From contig CM044317.1 in assembly GCA_024291935.2 (NCBI GenBank), positions 64,346,730-64,410,729 of the forward strand: a stretch of DNA of 64,000 nucleotides, read 5' to 3'. The notes below the pieces were generated by a model, which was not told the origin of the DNA, ran no database searches, and was given only the letters and a program-made list of their open reading frames with translations. Source of the stretch: Okapia johnstoni. Its lineage: Eukaryota; Chordata; Mammalia; Artiodactyla; Giraffidae. The translations under genes and the position numbers were made by a program. Position 1 is the stretch's first letter, and the number at the start of each line of letters is the position of its first letter. Below are positions 11,261 to 22,741 of this stretch, piece by piece.

Positions 11261-11980
11261 CAGAAGATTTAAAGGAAAACAATCGGGTGACTAACACACA
11301 TACACAATCTCATTTTTGCCTTTATTAACCGGCAAATTCAATGAAAAACTTAGACTTTACCTTCAGCACTTAACTGTTTAGTAGAATTGATGATCCAAGG
11401 TAAAATATTTAATGGGTGTTATAAAACTATTTCTATAAATTCAATAACAAATGGCATATTTTTTACAGTTATGGAGATTGGTTCTACACTAACAAATAAG
11501 ATATTTAATAAATTGCAAGGAAAGAAATTGCCTGTGTACACTTTAAAGAAGTGAGTTCCTTTTGTGCCTTGCTGGTTTTTGAGCTGAAGCTTTGGAAAAT
11601 GCTAGCAGACTCAGGGGATCTCTGCAACCCTTAGTGTTCCTTGAACAGAATGACAGAATCTCAGGCTTAAAATGAAAAACATTTCTGAATTGACATCTTG
11701 CAGCCTTTAGTGAACTCCTGTCATTGTCAAAACATCCCACCATTCTCAGGAACAACTTTGTTGAACTGAAGGTATGCTTTTGTTCCATTGGTGAGAGTTT
11801 CTAGAAACTCTGGGTCAAAATGATGATTCTGGAAGCATTCACTTTTAGATGGACTAAGGAATCTTTGGGGGCCTGTTTAGTCAGCTCAAGTTAAGCAGTG
11901 GTTGGCCAAGCCTACCACTGTCTTGGAAAGTGGTGTGGTTGTAACTGATCGGATCTATACACAGCAAATTGGCCTCTGCA
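11261..11980. other. Intronic sequence without recognised features
   Basis: A/T-rich unique sequence with no supported gene. The 81-codon reverse frame at 11543-11788 has no recognisable domain. Confidence 0.4.
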
Positions 11981-11982
11981 AT

Positions 11983-12210
11983 GGGCTTCCCAGGTGGAGC
12001 TAGTGGTAGAGAACCCGCCTGCCAATGCAGGAGATGTTAAGAGATGTGGGTTCAGTTCCTGAGTTGGGAAGATCCCCTGGAGAAAGGCATAGCAACCCAC
12101 TCCAGTATTCTTTCCTGGAGAATCCCATGGACAGAAGAGTCTGGCGGGCTACAGTCCATGGAGTTGCGAAGAGTTGGACATGACTGAGCAACTAACACTT
12201 ACTTACTTAT
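11983..12210 (+). mobile_element. Bov-tA SINE, sense
   Basis: The head GGGCTTCCCAGGTGGAGC is followed by a B-box-like GGGTTCAGTTCC, the Bov-A body, and an AACACTTACTTACTT tail. Confidence 0.9.
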
Positions 12211-12354
12211 GCATCTTGAGCAGAAATTCAAATCACAGACCTGAAGAAAGCTGCATTTTGAGTGGAATTTGTCTCTTGAGGGATTTGTAGTCTTAGGAGA
12301 TTTCTGGTTTTCTCAGGGACCAAGAACTCTGGGAGACTTAAAGGAATGATATCT

Positions 12355-12485
12355 GGATTAAGAATCAGAAGATCTGGGCTCTAAGCTTGGCTTTGCCACT
12401 AGCAAGTTGTGACCTTGAATTATCAACTTAGCCTCTCTGAGTTTTATTTTTCTTGCCTCTAAAATGAAAGAGGTGATTCTTAAGA
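12355..12485 (+). repeat. MIR SINE fragment, sense
   Basis: AATCAGAAGATCTGGGCTC, TTTGCCACTAGCAAG and TGTGACCTTGAATTA, then CCTCTAAAATGAAAGAGG, follow the MIR order. Confidence 0.75.
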
Positions 12486-13556
12486 ATCTGTGTGATTCTT
12501 AAGCTCACCCAATCTCTTAAGATCTCACGATCTTAAATTAGTGTATAATTACTCTCCAGTCTCAAAGACAAGGACTGTTAAATCTGTTGGATTTGGTTTA
12601 AGAGATAAAATCATGGAAGTTCTGGGATAATCGTTCTCTTTCTCTGAACTGCACTCTCCAGTCCAAGAATCCCCTCTACGGTATTAGACCTGCATATCCC
12701 TATCTCTCCTCAAAGAGGAGAGAAATAAAATATTAACAGCTATACCCACACTGGAAGGAAACAGAAAATCCTCCACTGTCTGCCCCTTATCTCAGGTCTC
12801 AGGCCTCTGTGTTGTAACTGAGCCCAAGTCCAGGCTGACTTGATCTGCTTCAAGTGACATCCCAAGGTCACCTGTCAGACCACTTGAATATTCTAAACCT
12901 AATGAAAGACCCACATCCTTATTTACATACCTTTTCCTCCCTTTCTCTTGGGTAGCACCCAAGTGCATTTATTCAAATCTAGTCTCAGGCACACAATAAG
13001 AAATGCCATGTATTCTCAGGGTGCCACTGAAAACCTAACTATAAAAATGACTGTCAGTTACGATTATAAATGCTATTCTTTCTGGTGCCTGACCTCTTTC
13101 TTTCTGCAACTCAGTATTCTTCACCATGTGCAAAATAGACAGCAACAGAATGAATGAATAGTAAATTATAATGAAGCAAAACTTGATCACCCAGGAGCCA
13201 TGGACAAAAGAAATGCTGGAAGGGTGTCTTGCTGCTTAACTTCTCATATATATTCCCATATTCCAGAATCTCAAGAGCATAAGAAAGTATTTGCACAAAT
13301 TTCTGTGTCTTCAGATATACAGATATATAAGTAGGTACTTCCAGGCATGTGTGTGTGTGTGTTAAAACAAAAATAAAGGACATATTTATTTATAGAAAAA
13401 AAAGAAAATGGTATTTTCAGAATTAAGCACTTGGGTTTTGTTTCTGATTCCTGAAATTGATTAAAACTATTAGCTAAAATCTCTTGTTATGGGGAGTGTA
13501 GCATTTTTCCTTCCAAGCTATCTTAACTTTACACGTTATTTGGGCAAAGATACCAA
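12486..13556. other. Intronic sequence, with a short GT repeat
   Basis: No gene is recognised. A (GT) run of about eight units lies at 13347-13361. Confidence 0.4.
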
Positions 13557-13645
13557 ATGTATATGTGTGTATATGTATGTATTTACATGTCTGCATATAT
13601 ATATATATATGTATATATATATACAATTACATATATATAATATGA
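13557..13645. repeat. AT/GT-rich microsatellite tract
   Basis: Alternating TA and TG dinucleotides with TATATATATA cores at about 13596-13622 and 13632-13641 form an imperfect simple repeat. Confidence 0.85.
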
Positions 13646-13832
13646 ACATTTTAAAAGCTCATTTGTTTGTCGTACCTACTATAGATTTAGTATATTTACA
13701 TATGATATATAGTTATTTACTGACATTTTTCTAAAAGGTGAAAATGAGCAAATGATTTGTCCTTGAGAAGGTTTTATGTGGAGTAAGAACTAGACTCCAA
13801 TTGACTCGTTTATTTGTGAGCATCTCGCAAAT

Positions 13833-14030
13833 GTTCTCCTGTGGCTTAGATGGTAAAGAATCTGCCTGCAATACAGAAGACCTGGGTTAGATCCCTGGGT
13901 TGGGAAGATCCCCTGGAGAAGGGAAAGGCTATCCACTCCAGTATTCTGGCCTGGAGAATTCCATGTACTACAGTCCATGGGGTCGCAAAGAGTTGGACAC
14001 AACTGAGCGACTTTTTCTTCACTTTCACTT
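13833..14030 (+). mobile_element. Bov-tA SINE, sense
   Basis: The head is degenerate (CTCCTGTGGCTTAGATGG) and lacks part of the usual internal segment. The body is complete to GACACAACTGAGCGAC, with a T/C-rich tail containing CACTTTCACTT. Confidence 0.88.
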
Positions 14031-14890
14031 GAGTGTTCATGGACTTCCCTGGGCAGTGTGAGTTAAGCTTCATTAAGCTTCACAGGGACTCCTCCAGAGT
14101 TCCTCTCTTTGTTAGCGTTCATAAAATATGAGAGCCCACTAACACAGTGCTCAAGTAGTCTCATAAATGGAGCCCCAAGCTGGTTCTACTTTTCCGTGTT
14201 TCTAAGAGGAAGTTTGCCAATGTGCCAGAGATGAGCAAGCCGAGCCAGATGACATCTGTGATTTTGATGAGATTTTGGAGAAAAGGCATATTGACTACCT
14301 GACCTTGTTAATATTATTACAGCTACTCTCAGCCAGTCACCCCAGTGAAGGAGGAGGACTGGCAGTTCCATGGCCTGCAGTGGCTTTTGGGCTACTGCCC
14401 ATGTGGATAATCTCTATTCTTTTTTCCAGCTTGTTTGGCTTAATTTTTAGGGCAGTAGACATTTCTTGCTAGCATTTGGCCATGGAAACCCTGCCTGAGT
14501 TAGAAATAATACGATATCAGAACATTTTAAGAAAATAAATTCAGGACGTATACAGTCGTAGTTTTACCTTGAAAGGCAGAATAGTTAGTCATTAAGCCTT
14601 TAAAGATGCTAGCCCTGATGTTCCATTCACTAACTAACGAGCAATGGCTCTCTTTTCTGGACCTGGTGTCTCATCCATTAAAAAAACGGACACAAATAGC
14701 ACTCACCTTAGAGGCCAATTGTTAAGATTACATGAAGAAACTCATACTAAACACTTGGAAAAGAGCTGCATTAGGTTACTTAAAAAAAAAAAATCTTTGA
14801 ATGTCAGTGTTTTAACTTTGGGTATTTCATGAAAATGATGAAGCAATACCTCCTCAGCACACTCATTGCTCCCTTTCCAATATTTCACTA
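14031..14890. other. Intronic sequence without recognised features
   Basis: No exon or named repeat is seen. An A-run lies at 14780-14792. Confidence 0.4.
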
Positions 14891-14894
14891 GATT

Positions 14895-15330
14895 GTTATT
14901 GATCCATTCATCCACTGTTTATTAACAGTCTCCATGCAAGGGGCAAGGAACTGGTCAGGCAAGATACAGTGTGCATAGTGGATGCCCAATCTCTTTCCTC
15001 ACAGATCCAAGTCTAGTTGGGAAGATACATGAAAAATAAGTGAGCAAATGAGTAAGTCAAATAATTACGGATTTTGATTAGCAAAGGAAATCAGTAGGAG
15101 TGGCGGTAAAGAATAATAATAACAGGGTCTCAGGTTAGGTGGAGGAGATGAAAAATGGCTTCTCTCAGGAGGTGCTGCGTGGGATGGTTTATGAAGGCTG
15201 AGAAGAGCGGGGCAAGCATGTTCTGAGAAGTAGGAACAGAAGGAGGTGTAAAGGCTTAGGTGCAGAGGCACTATCCAGGGACCAGAGTGGCTGGAGCAGA
15301 GTGAGAATGGAGGAGGCATCAGAGCACAAA
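14895..15330 (+). repeat. Probable ancient mammalian LINE fragment (L2-like)
   Basis: The phrase order CATTCATCCACTGTTTATTAAC, ATACAGTG...AGTCTAGTTGGGAAGATAC, AATAAGTGAGCAAATG, GAGGTGCTGCGTGGG resembles a common old mammalian repeat of L2 type. The family call is tentative. Confidence 0.45.
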
Positions 15331-15424
15331 GGCTTGTTAAGTATGAGGGTTAACGTATTGTGGTTTGCATTTCCTAAAGATTCCTTTAGCTGTATTCTAG
15401 AGTGGGATGAATTGAGAGAGTAGC

Positions 15425-16085
15425 ATGGACATATACATTACCATATGTAAAATACATAGCAAGTGGAAATTTGCTGTGTGACACAAGGAGCTCAACCCGG
15501 TGCTCTGTGGCAACCTAGAGGGGTGCGATGAGATGGGAGATGGGAGGGGGGTTCAGGAGGGAGGGACTGTGTATACCTGTGGCTGATTCATGTTGATATA
15601 TGGGAGAGGTCAACACAATATTATAAAGCAATTGTTGTCGTTGTTCAGTTGCTAAGTCATGTCCGACTCTTTATGATGCCATAAACTCCATGCAGCACAC
15701 CAGGCTTCTCTGTCCATCACTATTTACGGAAGTTTGATCAAACTCATGTCTATTGAGTCAGTGACACCATCCAACCATCTCATCCTCTGTTGCCCCCTTC
15801 ATCTCTTGCCCTTAATCTTTCCCAACATCAGAGTCTTTTCCAGTGAGCTGGCTCTTCACATCAGGTGGCCAAAGTATTGGAGTTTCAGCTGCAGCATCAG
15901 TCCTTCCAATGAATATTCAGAACTGATTTCCTTTAGGATGGACTGGTTGGATCTCCTTGGAGTCCAAGGGACTCTCAAGAATCTTCCCCAGCGTCACAGT
16001 TCAATAGCTCCAATTCTTTGGCACTCTTGTCTTCTTTATGATCCAACTCTCACGTCCATATAAGGCAATTATCCTCCAATAAAAA
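15425..16085 (+). mobile_element. Ruminant L1 3' UTR, sense, split by a BovB
   Basis: The L1 3' UTR marker phrases (CAACCTAGAGGGGTGCGATG, GGCTGATTCATGTTGATAT, CAACACAATATTATAAAGC) run up to 15633. The expected continuation ATCCTCCAATAAAAAG resumes at 16071. The intervening 426 bp are a BovB insertion. Confidence 0.88.
15634..16059 (-). mobile_element. BovB LINE 3' fragment, antisense, nested in L1, with 11-bp TSD
   Basis: The reverse strand reads the BovB ORF2 C-terminal coding region down to the 3' end with its AAC-rich tail (GTTGTCGTTGTT on +). ATAAAGCAATT at 15623-15633 and ATAAGGCAATT at 16060-16070, with one mismatch, flank it. Both lie in L1 sequence. Confidence 0.9.
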
Positions 16086-16770
16086 GAGAGATAGAGAAAA
16101 GAAATGTCAAAAGAAAAAAAAGAGGTTGACGAGTGTGGGGTGAGGATAATGGGAGCAGGGAGATTGGTGTAATTCCCAGAGTCTAGATGGGAAAGTTTGG
16201 TGGCTTGGACCAGGGTATTTACTGTGGTGGTGGGAATAAGGGGTGGACTTGAGAGATGTATTGGAAATCAATCAATAGAATTTGCTGTAAGTGGATTGGA
16301 ACTGGGATATTAGAGGTAGGAAAGAATTAAGGTAGGGAAATGAAAGTCCCTACCTTAATTTTTATGATAAATATGATGACTATTAAGTCAGTGCTGACAA
16401 AGGAACAATCTTTACATATTTAAGAGAAGATTTACATATAATGCACATAAATATAGGATCCTATACTGCATGATATGCGACAGAATCTAATAGCTAGAAG
16501 AGTTGTATGATGTTTGGGAAATTTCTCTGCTGAATAGAAGAATATTAGGTAAGTTTCCTAAATTATTTTCACCTTGCTAGGTTGCCTTAGATGTATCACC
16601 ATTAATTTTCCAAACTCTCCATCCCCTTATACATACTGTAGGTTATGGTTTCTAAACTACGTTATTTACAAAACATTTTATAATTCTAGAACTTATTAAG
16701 CATTCTGTTATGAGCAATTTGAACTATTTATCTTCCTACTTTGAGCCTGCGGCAAATAATAACCTCCCTT
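16086..16770. other. Intronic sequence without recognised features
   Basis: Purine-rich at first (16090-16340), then A/T-rich. No exon signal is visible. Confidence 0.4.
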
Positions 16771-16771
16771 T

Positions 16772-16920
16772 AGTGACTTCTTCATCTGCATACTGAAATT
16801 TAACAGTAGCCCCTTCCTCAGTGGGTGGTTGTGAAAATTAAGCAACTCAGTACCTGTAAAGTGCTATGCAATGCCTGTCACATAGAATTATTTCAATAAA
16901 TTTTAGCTCTTACTATTAGT
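16772..16920 (+). repeat. MIR SINE 3' half, sense
   Basis: TTCATCTGCATACTG, then TTGTGAAAATTAAGCAACTC, GTAAAGTGCTATGCAATGCC and TTTCAATAAATTTTAGC match the MIR 3' half. Confidence 0.7.
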
Positions 16921-17158
16921 CTAGACAGGCTTCTTAGTAAATGTGTGCTTCAGCTTCTTCATCTGCGAAATAAAGATGGTTCCCTTTTCAGAAACCAGTG
17001 GAGAGTCTGGTTTATTACAGAATGCCGAGCCTTTCTAAGAAGCCATTAATCCAACAAAAGGGTATTCAGTTCAGTTCAGTTCAGTCACTCAGTCAGGTCT
17101 GACTCTTTGCAACCTCGTGGAGTACAGGACGCCAGGCTTCCCTATCCATCACCAACTC

Positions 17159-17994
17159 CTTTTTTTTAAAAAAAATTAATTTATTTATTTTAATTGGAGG
17201 CTAATTTCTTTAAAATATTGTGGTGGTTTTTGCCATACACAGACATGAATCAGCCATGGGTGTACATGTGTTCCCCATCCTGAACCCCACTCCCATCTCC
17301 CTCCCCATCCCATCCCTCAGGGTCATCCCAGTGCACGAGCTCTGAGCACCTGTCTCATGCATCAAACCTGGACTGGCGATCTGTTTCATATATGATAATA
17401 TATGTGTTTCAATGCTATTCTCTCAAATCATCCCACCCTTGCCTTCTCCCACAGAGTCCACAAGTTTGTTTTTTACATCTGTGTCTCTTTTGCTGTCTCA
17501 TTACCATCTTTCCAAATTCCATATATATGCATTAATATACTATATTGGTGTTTTTCCCTCTAATTTACTTCACTCTGTATAATAGGCTCCAGTTTCATCC
17601 ACTTCATTAGAACTGATTCAACTGCATTCTTTTTAATAGCTGAGTGATATTCCATTGTGTATATGTACCACCGCTTTCTTATCAGTTCATCTGCCAATGG
17701 ACATCTAGGTTGCTTCCATGTCCTGGCTATTGTAAACAGCGCTGAGATGAACATTGAGGTACACGTGTCTCTTTCAATTCTGATTTCCTAGGTGTGTATG
17801 CCCAGCAGTGGGATTTCTGGGTTGTATGGCAGTTCTGTTTCCACTTTAAGGACTCTCCACACTGTTCTCCATAATGGCTGTACTAGTTTGCATTCCCACC
17901 AACGGTGTAAGAGGGTTCCCTTTTCTCTGCACCCTCTCTAGCATTTATTGTTTGTAGACTTTTTGATAGCAGCCATTCTGACCAGTGTGAGATG
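17159..17994 (-). mobile_element. 5'-truncated ruminant L1, antisense, nested in BovB, 12-bp TSD
   Basis: The T-run at 17159-17167 is the complement of the 3' poly(A). The reverse strand then gives the L1 3' UTR and the ORF2 C-terminus, including WKQPRCPLADELIRKRWYIY and TMEYHSAIKKN at about 17600-17720. CATCACCAACTC at 17147-17158 recurs at 17995-18006, and both copies are BovB sequence. Confidence 0.95.
17560..17754 (-). pseudogene. L1 ORF2 C-terminal remnant
   Basis: A 64-codon open stretch carries the conserved L1 ORF2 C-terminal motif WYIYTMEYHSAIKKN and ends near MKLEPIIQSEVN. It is part of the 836-bp truncated L1 and cannot encode an active protein. Confidence 0.9.
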
Positions 17995-18430
17995 CATCAC
18001 CAACTCGTGAAGCTTGCTCAAACTCATGTCCATCGAGTTGGTGATGCCATCCAACCATCTCATCCTCTGTCGTCCGCTTCTCCTCCTGCCTTCAATCGTT
18101 CCCAGCATCAGGGTCTTTTCCAATGAGTCAATTCTTCGCATCAGGTGGCTGAAGTATTGGAGTTTCAGCTTCAGAATCAGTCCTTCCAATGAATATTCAG
18201 GACCGATCTCCTTTAGGATGGACTGGTTGGATCTCCTTGCTGTCCAAGGGACTCTCAAGAGTCTTATCCAACACCAGTTCAAAAGCATCAATTCTTCGGC
18301 ACTCAGCTTTCTTTATAGTCCAACTCTCACATCCATACATGACTATTGGAAAAACCATAGCTTTGACTACATGCAACTTTGTTGGCAAAATAATGTCCCT
18401 GCTTTTTAATATGATATCTAAGTTGGTCAT

Positions 18431-19030
18431 AGCTTTTTTGGGTGGTTCACACCAAATGCACAACACTTGGCCAATCACATTATGTGATACAAGATGTTGA
18501 AAAGTGTGGAAAGATATATTCCTTAAGGCAGTAAGTTTAGTTTTTCAATTTTATATACAGTTTTACCTGCAGAGAATGGCCAGTACTTCATATGCATGAA
18601 GTGTTATTATTATTTCTTACCTATTTACACTGTGCTACATTCAGAAAGGATTTGAGGTGGACTACAGTAAGGGGCTCAGAGATCATAAATCATTAAAAGT
18701 AACAGAACTAAAGCAAGTAAAGGAAAGGGAAAAGTATACAGAGATTTTATAAATATTTTGTTTTCTATAAGAATTTCTTCATGCGATTACTTTCGGTTAC
18801 TTTACAATCTCCTGTTTATACTTCATAAAATGTGTATCATGGAAAGGTAGCAAAAATTGCCATCACACCAAGAAAGTGAAAATGTCACTGTCCTACTAAA
18901 GTCACAGGTTAGGCATAGTTGGCATAGGTGCTGATTGCTCCAGTATTTTGCTTTCCTCAAACACATACTTCTTTTATCAATAACATTTTTTTCCTTCAAT
19001 TTTGAGTAACTTTGCAATCAACTTAATCAG
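18431..19030. other. Intronic sequence without recognised features
   Basis: A/T-rich unique sequence lies between two antisense BovB copies. No exon is seen. Confidence 0.4.
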
Positions 19031-19032
19031 TA

Positions 19033-20425
19033 CACTTCAGTCGCTCAGTTGTGTCCGACTCTGCGACCCCATGAGCCGCAGCACGCCAGGCCTCCCTGTC
19101 CATCACAGATTCCCGGAGTTCACCCAAACCCCTGTCCATCGAGTCAGTGATGCCATCCAGCCATCTCATCCTCTGTCACCCCCTCTCCTCCTGCCCTCAA
19201 TCTTTCCCAGCATCAGGGTCTTTTCAAATGAGTCACCTCTCTGCATGAGGTGGCCAAAGTATTGGAGTTGCAGCCTCAGCATCAGTCCTTCCAATGAACA
19301 CTCAGGACTGATCTCCTTTAGGATGGACTGGTTGGATCTCCTTGCAGTCCAAGGGACTCTCAAGAGTCTTCTCCAACACCACAGTTCAAAAGCATCAATT
19401 CTTCGGCTCGCAGCTTTCTTCACCGTCCAACTCTCACATCCATACATGACCACTGGAAAAACCATAGCCTTGACTAGACGGACCTTTGTTGGCAAAGTAA
19501 TGTCTCTGCTTTTTAATATGCTATCTAGGTTGGTCATAAATTTCCTTCCAAGGAGCAAGCGTCTTTTAATTTCATGGCTGCAATCACCATCAGCAGTGAT
19601 TTTGGAGCCTCAAAAAATAAAGTCAGCCACTGTTTCCACTGTTTTCCCATCTATTTCCCATGAAGTGATGGGACCGAATGCCATGATCTTAGTTTTCTGA
19701 ATGTTGAGCTTTAAGCCAACTTTTTCACTCTCCTCTCTCACTTACATCAAGAGGCTCTTTAGTTCTTCTTCACTTTCTGCCATAAGGGTGGTGTCATCTG
19801 CATATCTGAGGTTATTGGTATTTCTCCCGGCAATCTTGATTCCAGCTTGTGCTTCCTCCAGCCCAGTGTTTCTCATGATATACTCTGCATATAAGTTAAA
19901 TAAGCAGGGTGACAATATACAGCCTTGACATACTCATGTTCCTATTTGGAACCAGTCTGTTGTTCCATGTCCAGTTCTAACTGTTGCTTCCTGACCTGCA
20001 TACAGGTTTCTCAAGAGGCAGGTCAGGTGGTCTGATATTCCCATCTCTTTCAGAATTTTCCACAGTTTATTGTGATCCACACAGTCAAAGGCTTTGGCAT
20101 AGTCAAAAAAGCAGAAATAGATGGGTTTTTTTCAATTCTCTCTCTTTTTCGATGATCCAGCAGATATTGGCAATTTGATCTCTGGTTCCTCTGCCTTTCT
20201 AAAACCAGCTTGAACATCTGGAAGTTCACGGTTCACTTTTGCTGAAGCCTGGCTTGGAGAATTTTGAGCATTACTTTACTAGCGTGTGAGATGAGTGTAC
20301 TTGTGTGGTAGTTTGAGCATCTTTGGCATTGCCTTTCTTTGGGATTGGAATGAAAACTGACCTTTTCCAATCCTGTGGCCACTGCTGAGTTTTCCAAATT
20401 TACTGACATATTGAGTGCAGCACAG
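19033..20425 (-). mobile_element. BovB LINE, antisense, 1.39 kb
   Basis: The reverse strand reads, in order, a fragment of the palm upstream of YADD, the thumb, and the C-terminal region ([49 protein letters not shown]). It then reaches the 3' end at 19033. Coding capacity is broken by many stops and frame shifts, for example around 20100-20160 in the region of the FIDYAKAFDCVDH motif. The 5' truncation lies near 20425. No clear target-site duplication was found. Confidence 0.94.
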
Positions 20426-21530
20426 AGGAGGATATATTCAATAGTAAGAATTTTTTAATTCATGGCATCAAATCCATAACATATAAGCAAAGCAAAAAAG
20501 AGGCAAATCTCTCTGTTGATATGCACAAAATAATTTTATTCAGTTTCAAGCAATTTGTATTGTAATGTTTTTCACTTGGCATTATATTTTAAGCATTTTT
20601 ATATCTCTGTAATCTTTTGGCAGTAGTATAAAACTGCTGCCAAGCAATCAATCAGACTGATGGCCTGTGACTTAACGAACCATTATGTTATAATAACATT
20701 TAGGTCATTTCCAAATTTTTGTCTTTATGAATAATAATCCTGATACAAGTTTAGTAGTTTATCCATCTTTTTGGATGACTTCTTTATAATACAATCTCAA
20801 ATAGGAGATTATTGGAAGCATCAAAGAATATGAATATAGTTGTACCTGAGTATATAAAACTGTCTGTAATGCAGGACATGTTTTGCCTCCTTTTTAAAAG
20901 ATGGGTGCTTTCACCTTTTCTACTTTCATGAATATAAGTTGATGAAAGTTTCTCACACTGATGCAGTGAGTAAATTTTGCGTTCTGGCAATCAAAGACAG
21001 TTGAATTTATGCTATGTTATATTAATATTCTGTGCTATAATATCATATACTACACACATGGAAATATAATACTGATATAAAATATCAGTATTTACAGTAT
21101 ATTTGTATAGTGATATAAATAATGTGTATCACCCTTCTGATGAATTATTTCATCTTCATGCTAAAACTAATGATCTTGTTTTTTTAAATAAGCTTTTCTA
21201 GAAATAAGTAACACCACATAAATATAGTTAAATCTTTTAAGAAAACTCCATAAACTCTGTAAGTGTCAGATACATAATCCATCTTTTATAGGAATACTAT
21301 TTTGTAAGGACCTCAAAAAATAGATAAACAGATTTAGTAAATAATTCAAAAGATCTGGCCTTGCTCTTAGGAAGTTATTTGAGGAATCATAAGCAGAACA
21401 GAGTGATATAAAAATCGAAACATTTAAGACTTATTGGGTGCAGAATATACAAAAAAGAAAACTAATGAAGTAAAAAGAAAAGATAGAGATGCAGTTAAGC
21501 AGTGTAACATATGTTGGTGAACGCTTGTGT
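20426..21530. other. Intronic sequence, A/T-rich
   Basis: The stretch 21000-21130 is rich in TATAATA-type alternations. No gene, RNA or named repeat is identified. Confidence 0.4.
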
Positions 21531-21534
21531 GATG

Positions 21535-21785
21535 TGTCTGTGGATGGCCATATAGTTTGTGGCTAAGGATCCAGGAGTTGGAATTTGACTGGTTGATAAC
21601 ATTTCTGTCACTTGCTAGCTGTGTGATCTTAGGCGGGCACTTAACCACTTTGTGTCTCAGTTTTTCCACCTATAAAATGTAGAGAATGAAGATACCTATC
21701 TTATGGGGTTATTGTGTGATTAGTGCCTGGTATATAGTAAGTGCTCCATAAGTGCTTAAAAGTTAGCACTGCGATTTTATTATCA
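21535..21785 (+). repeat. MIR SINE, near full length, sense
   Basis: TTGCTAGCTGTGTGATCTTAGG is the MIR core. It is followed by CTTAACCACTTTGTGTCTCAG, TATAAAATGTAGAGAATGA and GTAAGTGCTCCATAAGTG, all in MIR order. Confidence 0.85.
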
Positions 21786-21949
21786 CTGTATGATAAGAAC
21801 TGAAATATCCAAAATGACTTGTTTTCTCTCAGTAAAGAATACTTGAGTAGAGACATTTAATTCTCTTTCGTTTTGTAACACATAGACGACTCCGGGATAT
21901 TTCCCCAGAGGCTGTGACTTGAGCAGTATGTGGAAGACTACTCTCAACC

Positions 21950-22163
21950 CGTGCTGTTGTTTACTCACTAAGTCGTGTCCAACTCTCTGCAACTCCACGG
22001 ACTGTAGCCCACCGGGCTCTTCTGTCCTGGGGATTTCCCAGGCAAGAATACTGGACTGGGGTGCCATTTCCTTGTCCAGAGGATCTTCCTGACCCGAGGA
22101 TTGAACCCACGTCTCCTGTTTGACAGGTGGATTCTTTACCACTCAGGCACCCGGGGAGCCCCA
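21950..22163 (-). mobile_element. Bov-tA SINE, antisense, with 10-bp TSD
   Basis: The reversed Bov-A body and tRNA head end in CACCCGGGGAGCCCC. ACTCTCAACC at 21940-21949 recurs at 22164-22173. Confidence 0.92.
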
Positions 22164-22501
22164 ACTCTCAACCATTTCTTACACTAATTTGTCAAGTCCT
22201 ACTATTATACCATTCCTTTTATTAAGTTTTGCCCTACTCCCTTTATCACCATGTTTTGAAATGGAGAAGAGTGGCATATTACTTCACTATCTCCTTGGCA
22301 TCAACAGGATTAGCAGAATTTCTTGAGTGATCAAGACAACGCTGGAACCGATGCTGCTTCTAACGGAAGGCATGGAGGTGGGAAAAAAGGCCTGAGAGGG
22401 GCCTGTGGGACTGAAGGTGGTTCCTGCTGTGGAGGAAAGAAAGGTTGACATAGAGCTCCATTCGCTTTGGGGGTATTGCATCTGGATATAACTAGAATGG
22501 G

Positions 22502-22730
22502 GGCTTCCCAGGTGGTGCTATTGGTAAAGAACCTGTCTGCCAATGCAAAAGATGTAAGAGATGTAGATTTGATCCCTGGGTCAGGAAAATCCCCTGGAGG
22601 AGGGCATGGCAACCAATGCCAACATTCTTGCCTGGAGAATCCCATGGACAGAGGAGTCTGGCGGGCTACTGTCCATGGGGTCGCAAAGAGTTGGATACAA
22701 CTGAAGTGACTTAGCACGCACGCACACATG
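22502..22730 (+). mobile_element. Bov-tA SINE, sense, with 11-bp perfect TSD
   Basis: The head GGGCTTCCCAGGTGGTGC leads into the Bov-A body and a CACGCACGCACAC tail. ACTAGAATGGG at 22491-22501 is perfectly repeated at 22731-22741. Confidence 0.94.
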
Positions 22731-22741
22731 ACTAGAATGGG

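Larger units (their letters stand above)
17068..18430 (-). mobile_element. BovB LINE, antisense, split by a young L1
   Basis: The 3' end lies at 17068 (TTCAG units on +). Coding sequence for the ORF2 C-terminus resumes at 18007 and runs to about 18430 (reverse-strand reading MTNLDIILKSRDIILP..., [21 protein letters not shown] after a frame shift). About 527 bp of BovB remain around the 836-bp L1. In the 18197-18478 frame the usual FELWCWRR is changed to FELVLDK by a small deletion near 18273. Confidence 0.92.

Noticed and set aside
19002..19700. 232-codon + strand frame
   Set aside because: It is the antisense shadow of a BovB on the minus strand. The BovB protein reads in the opposite direction.
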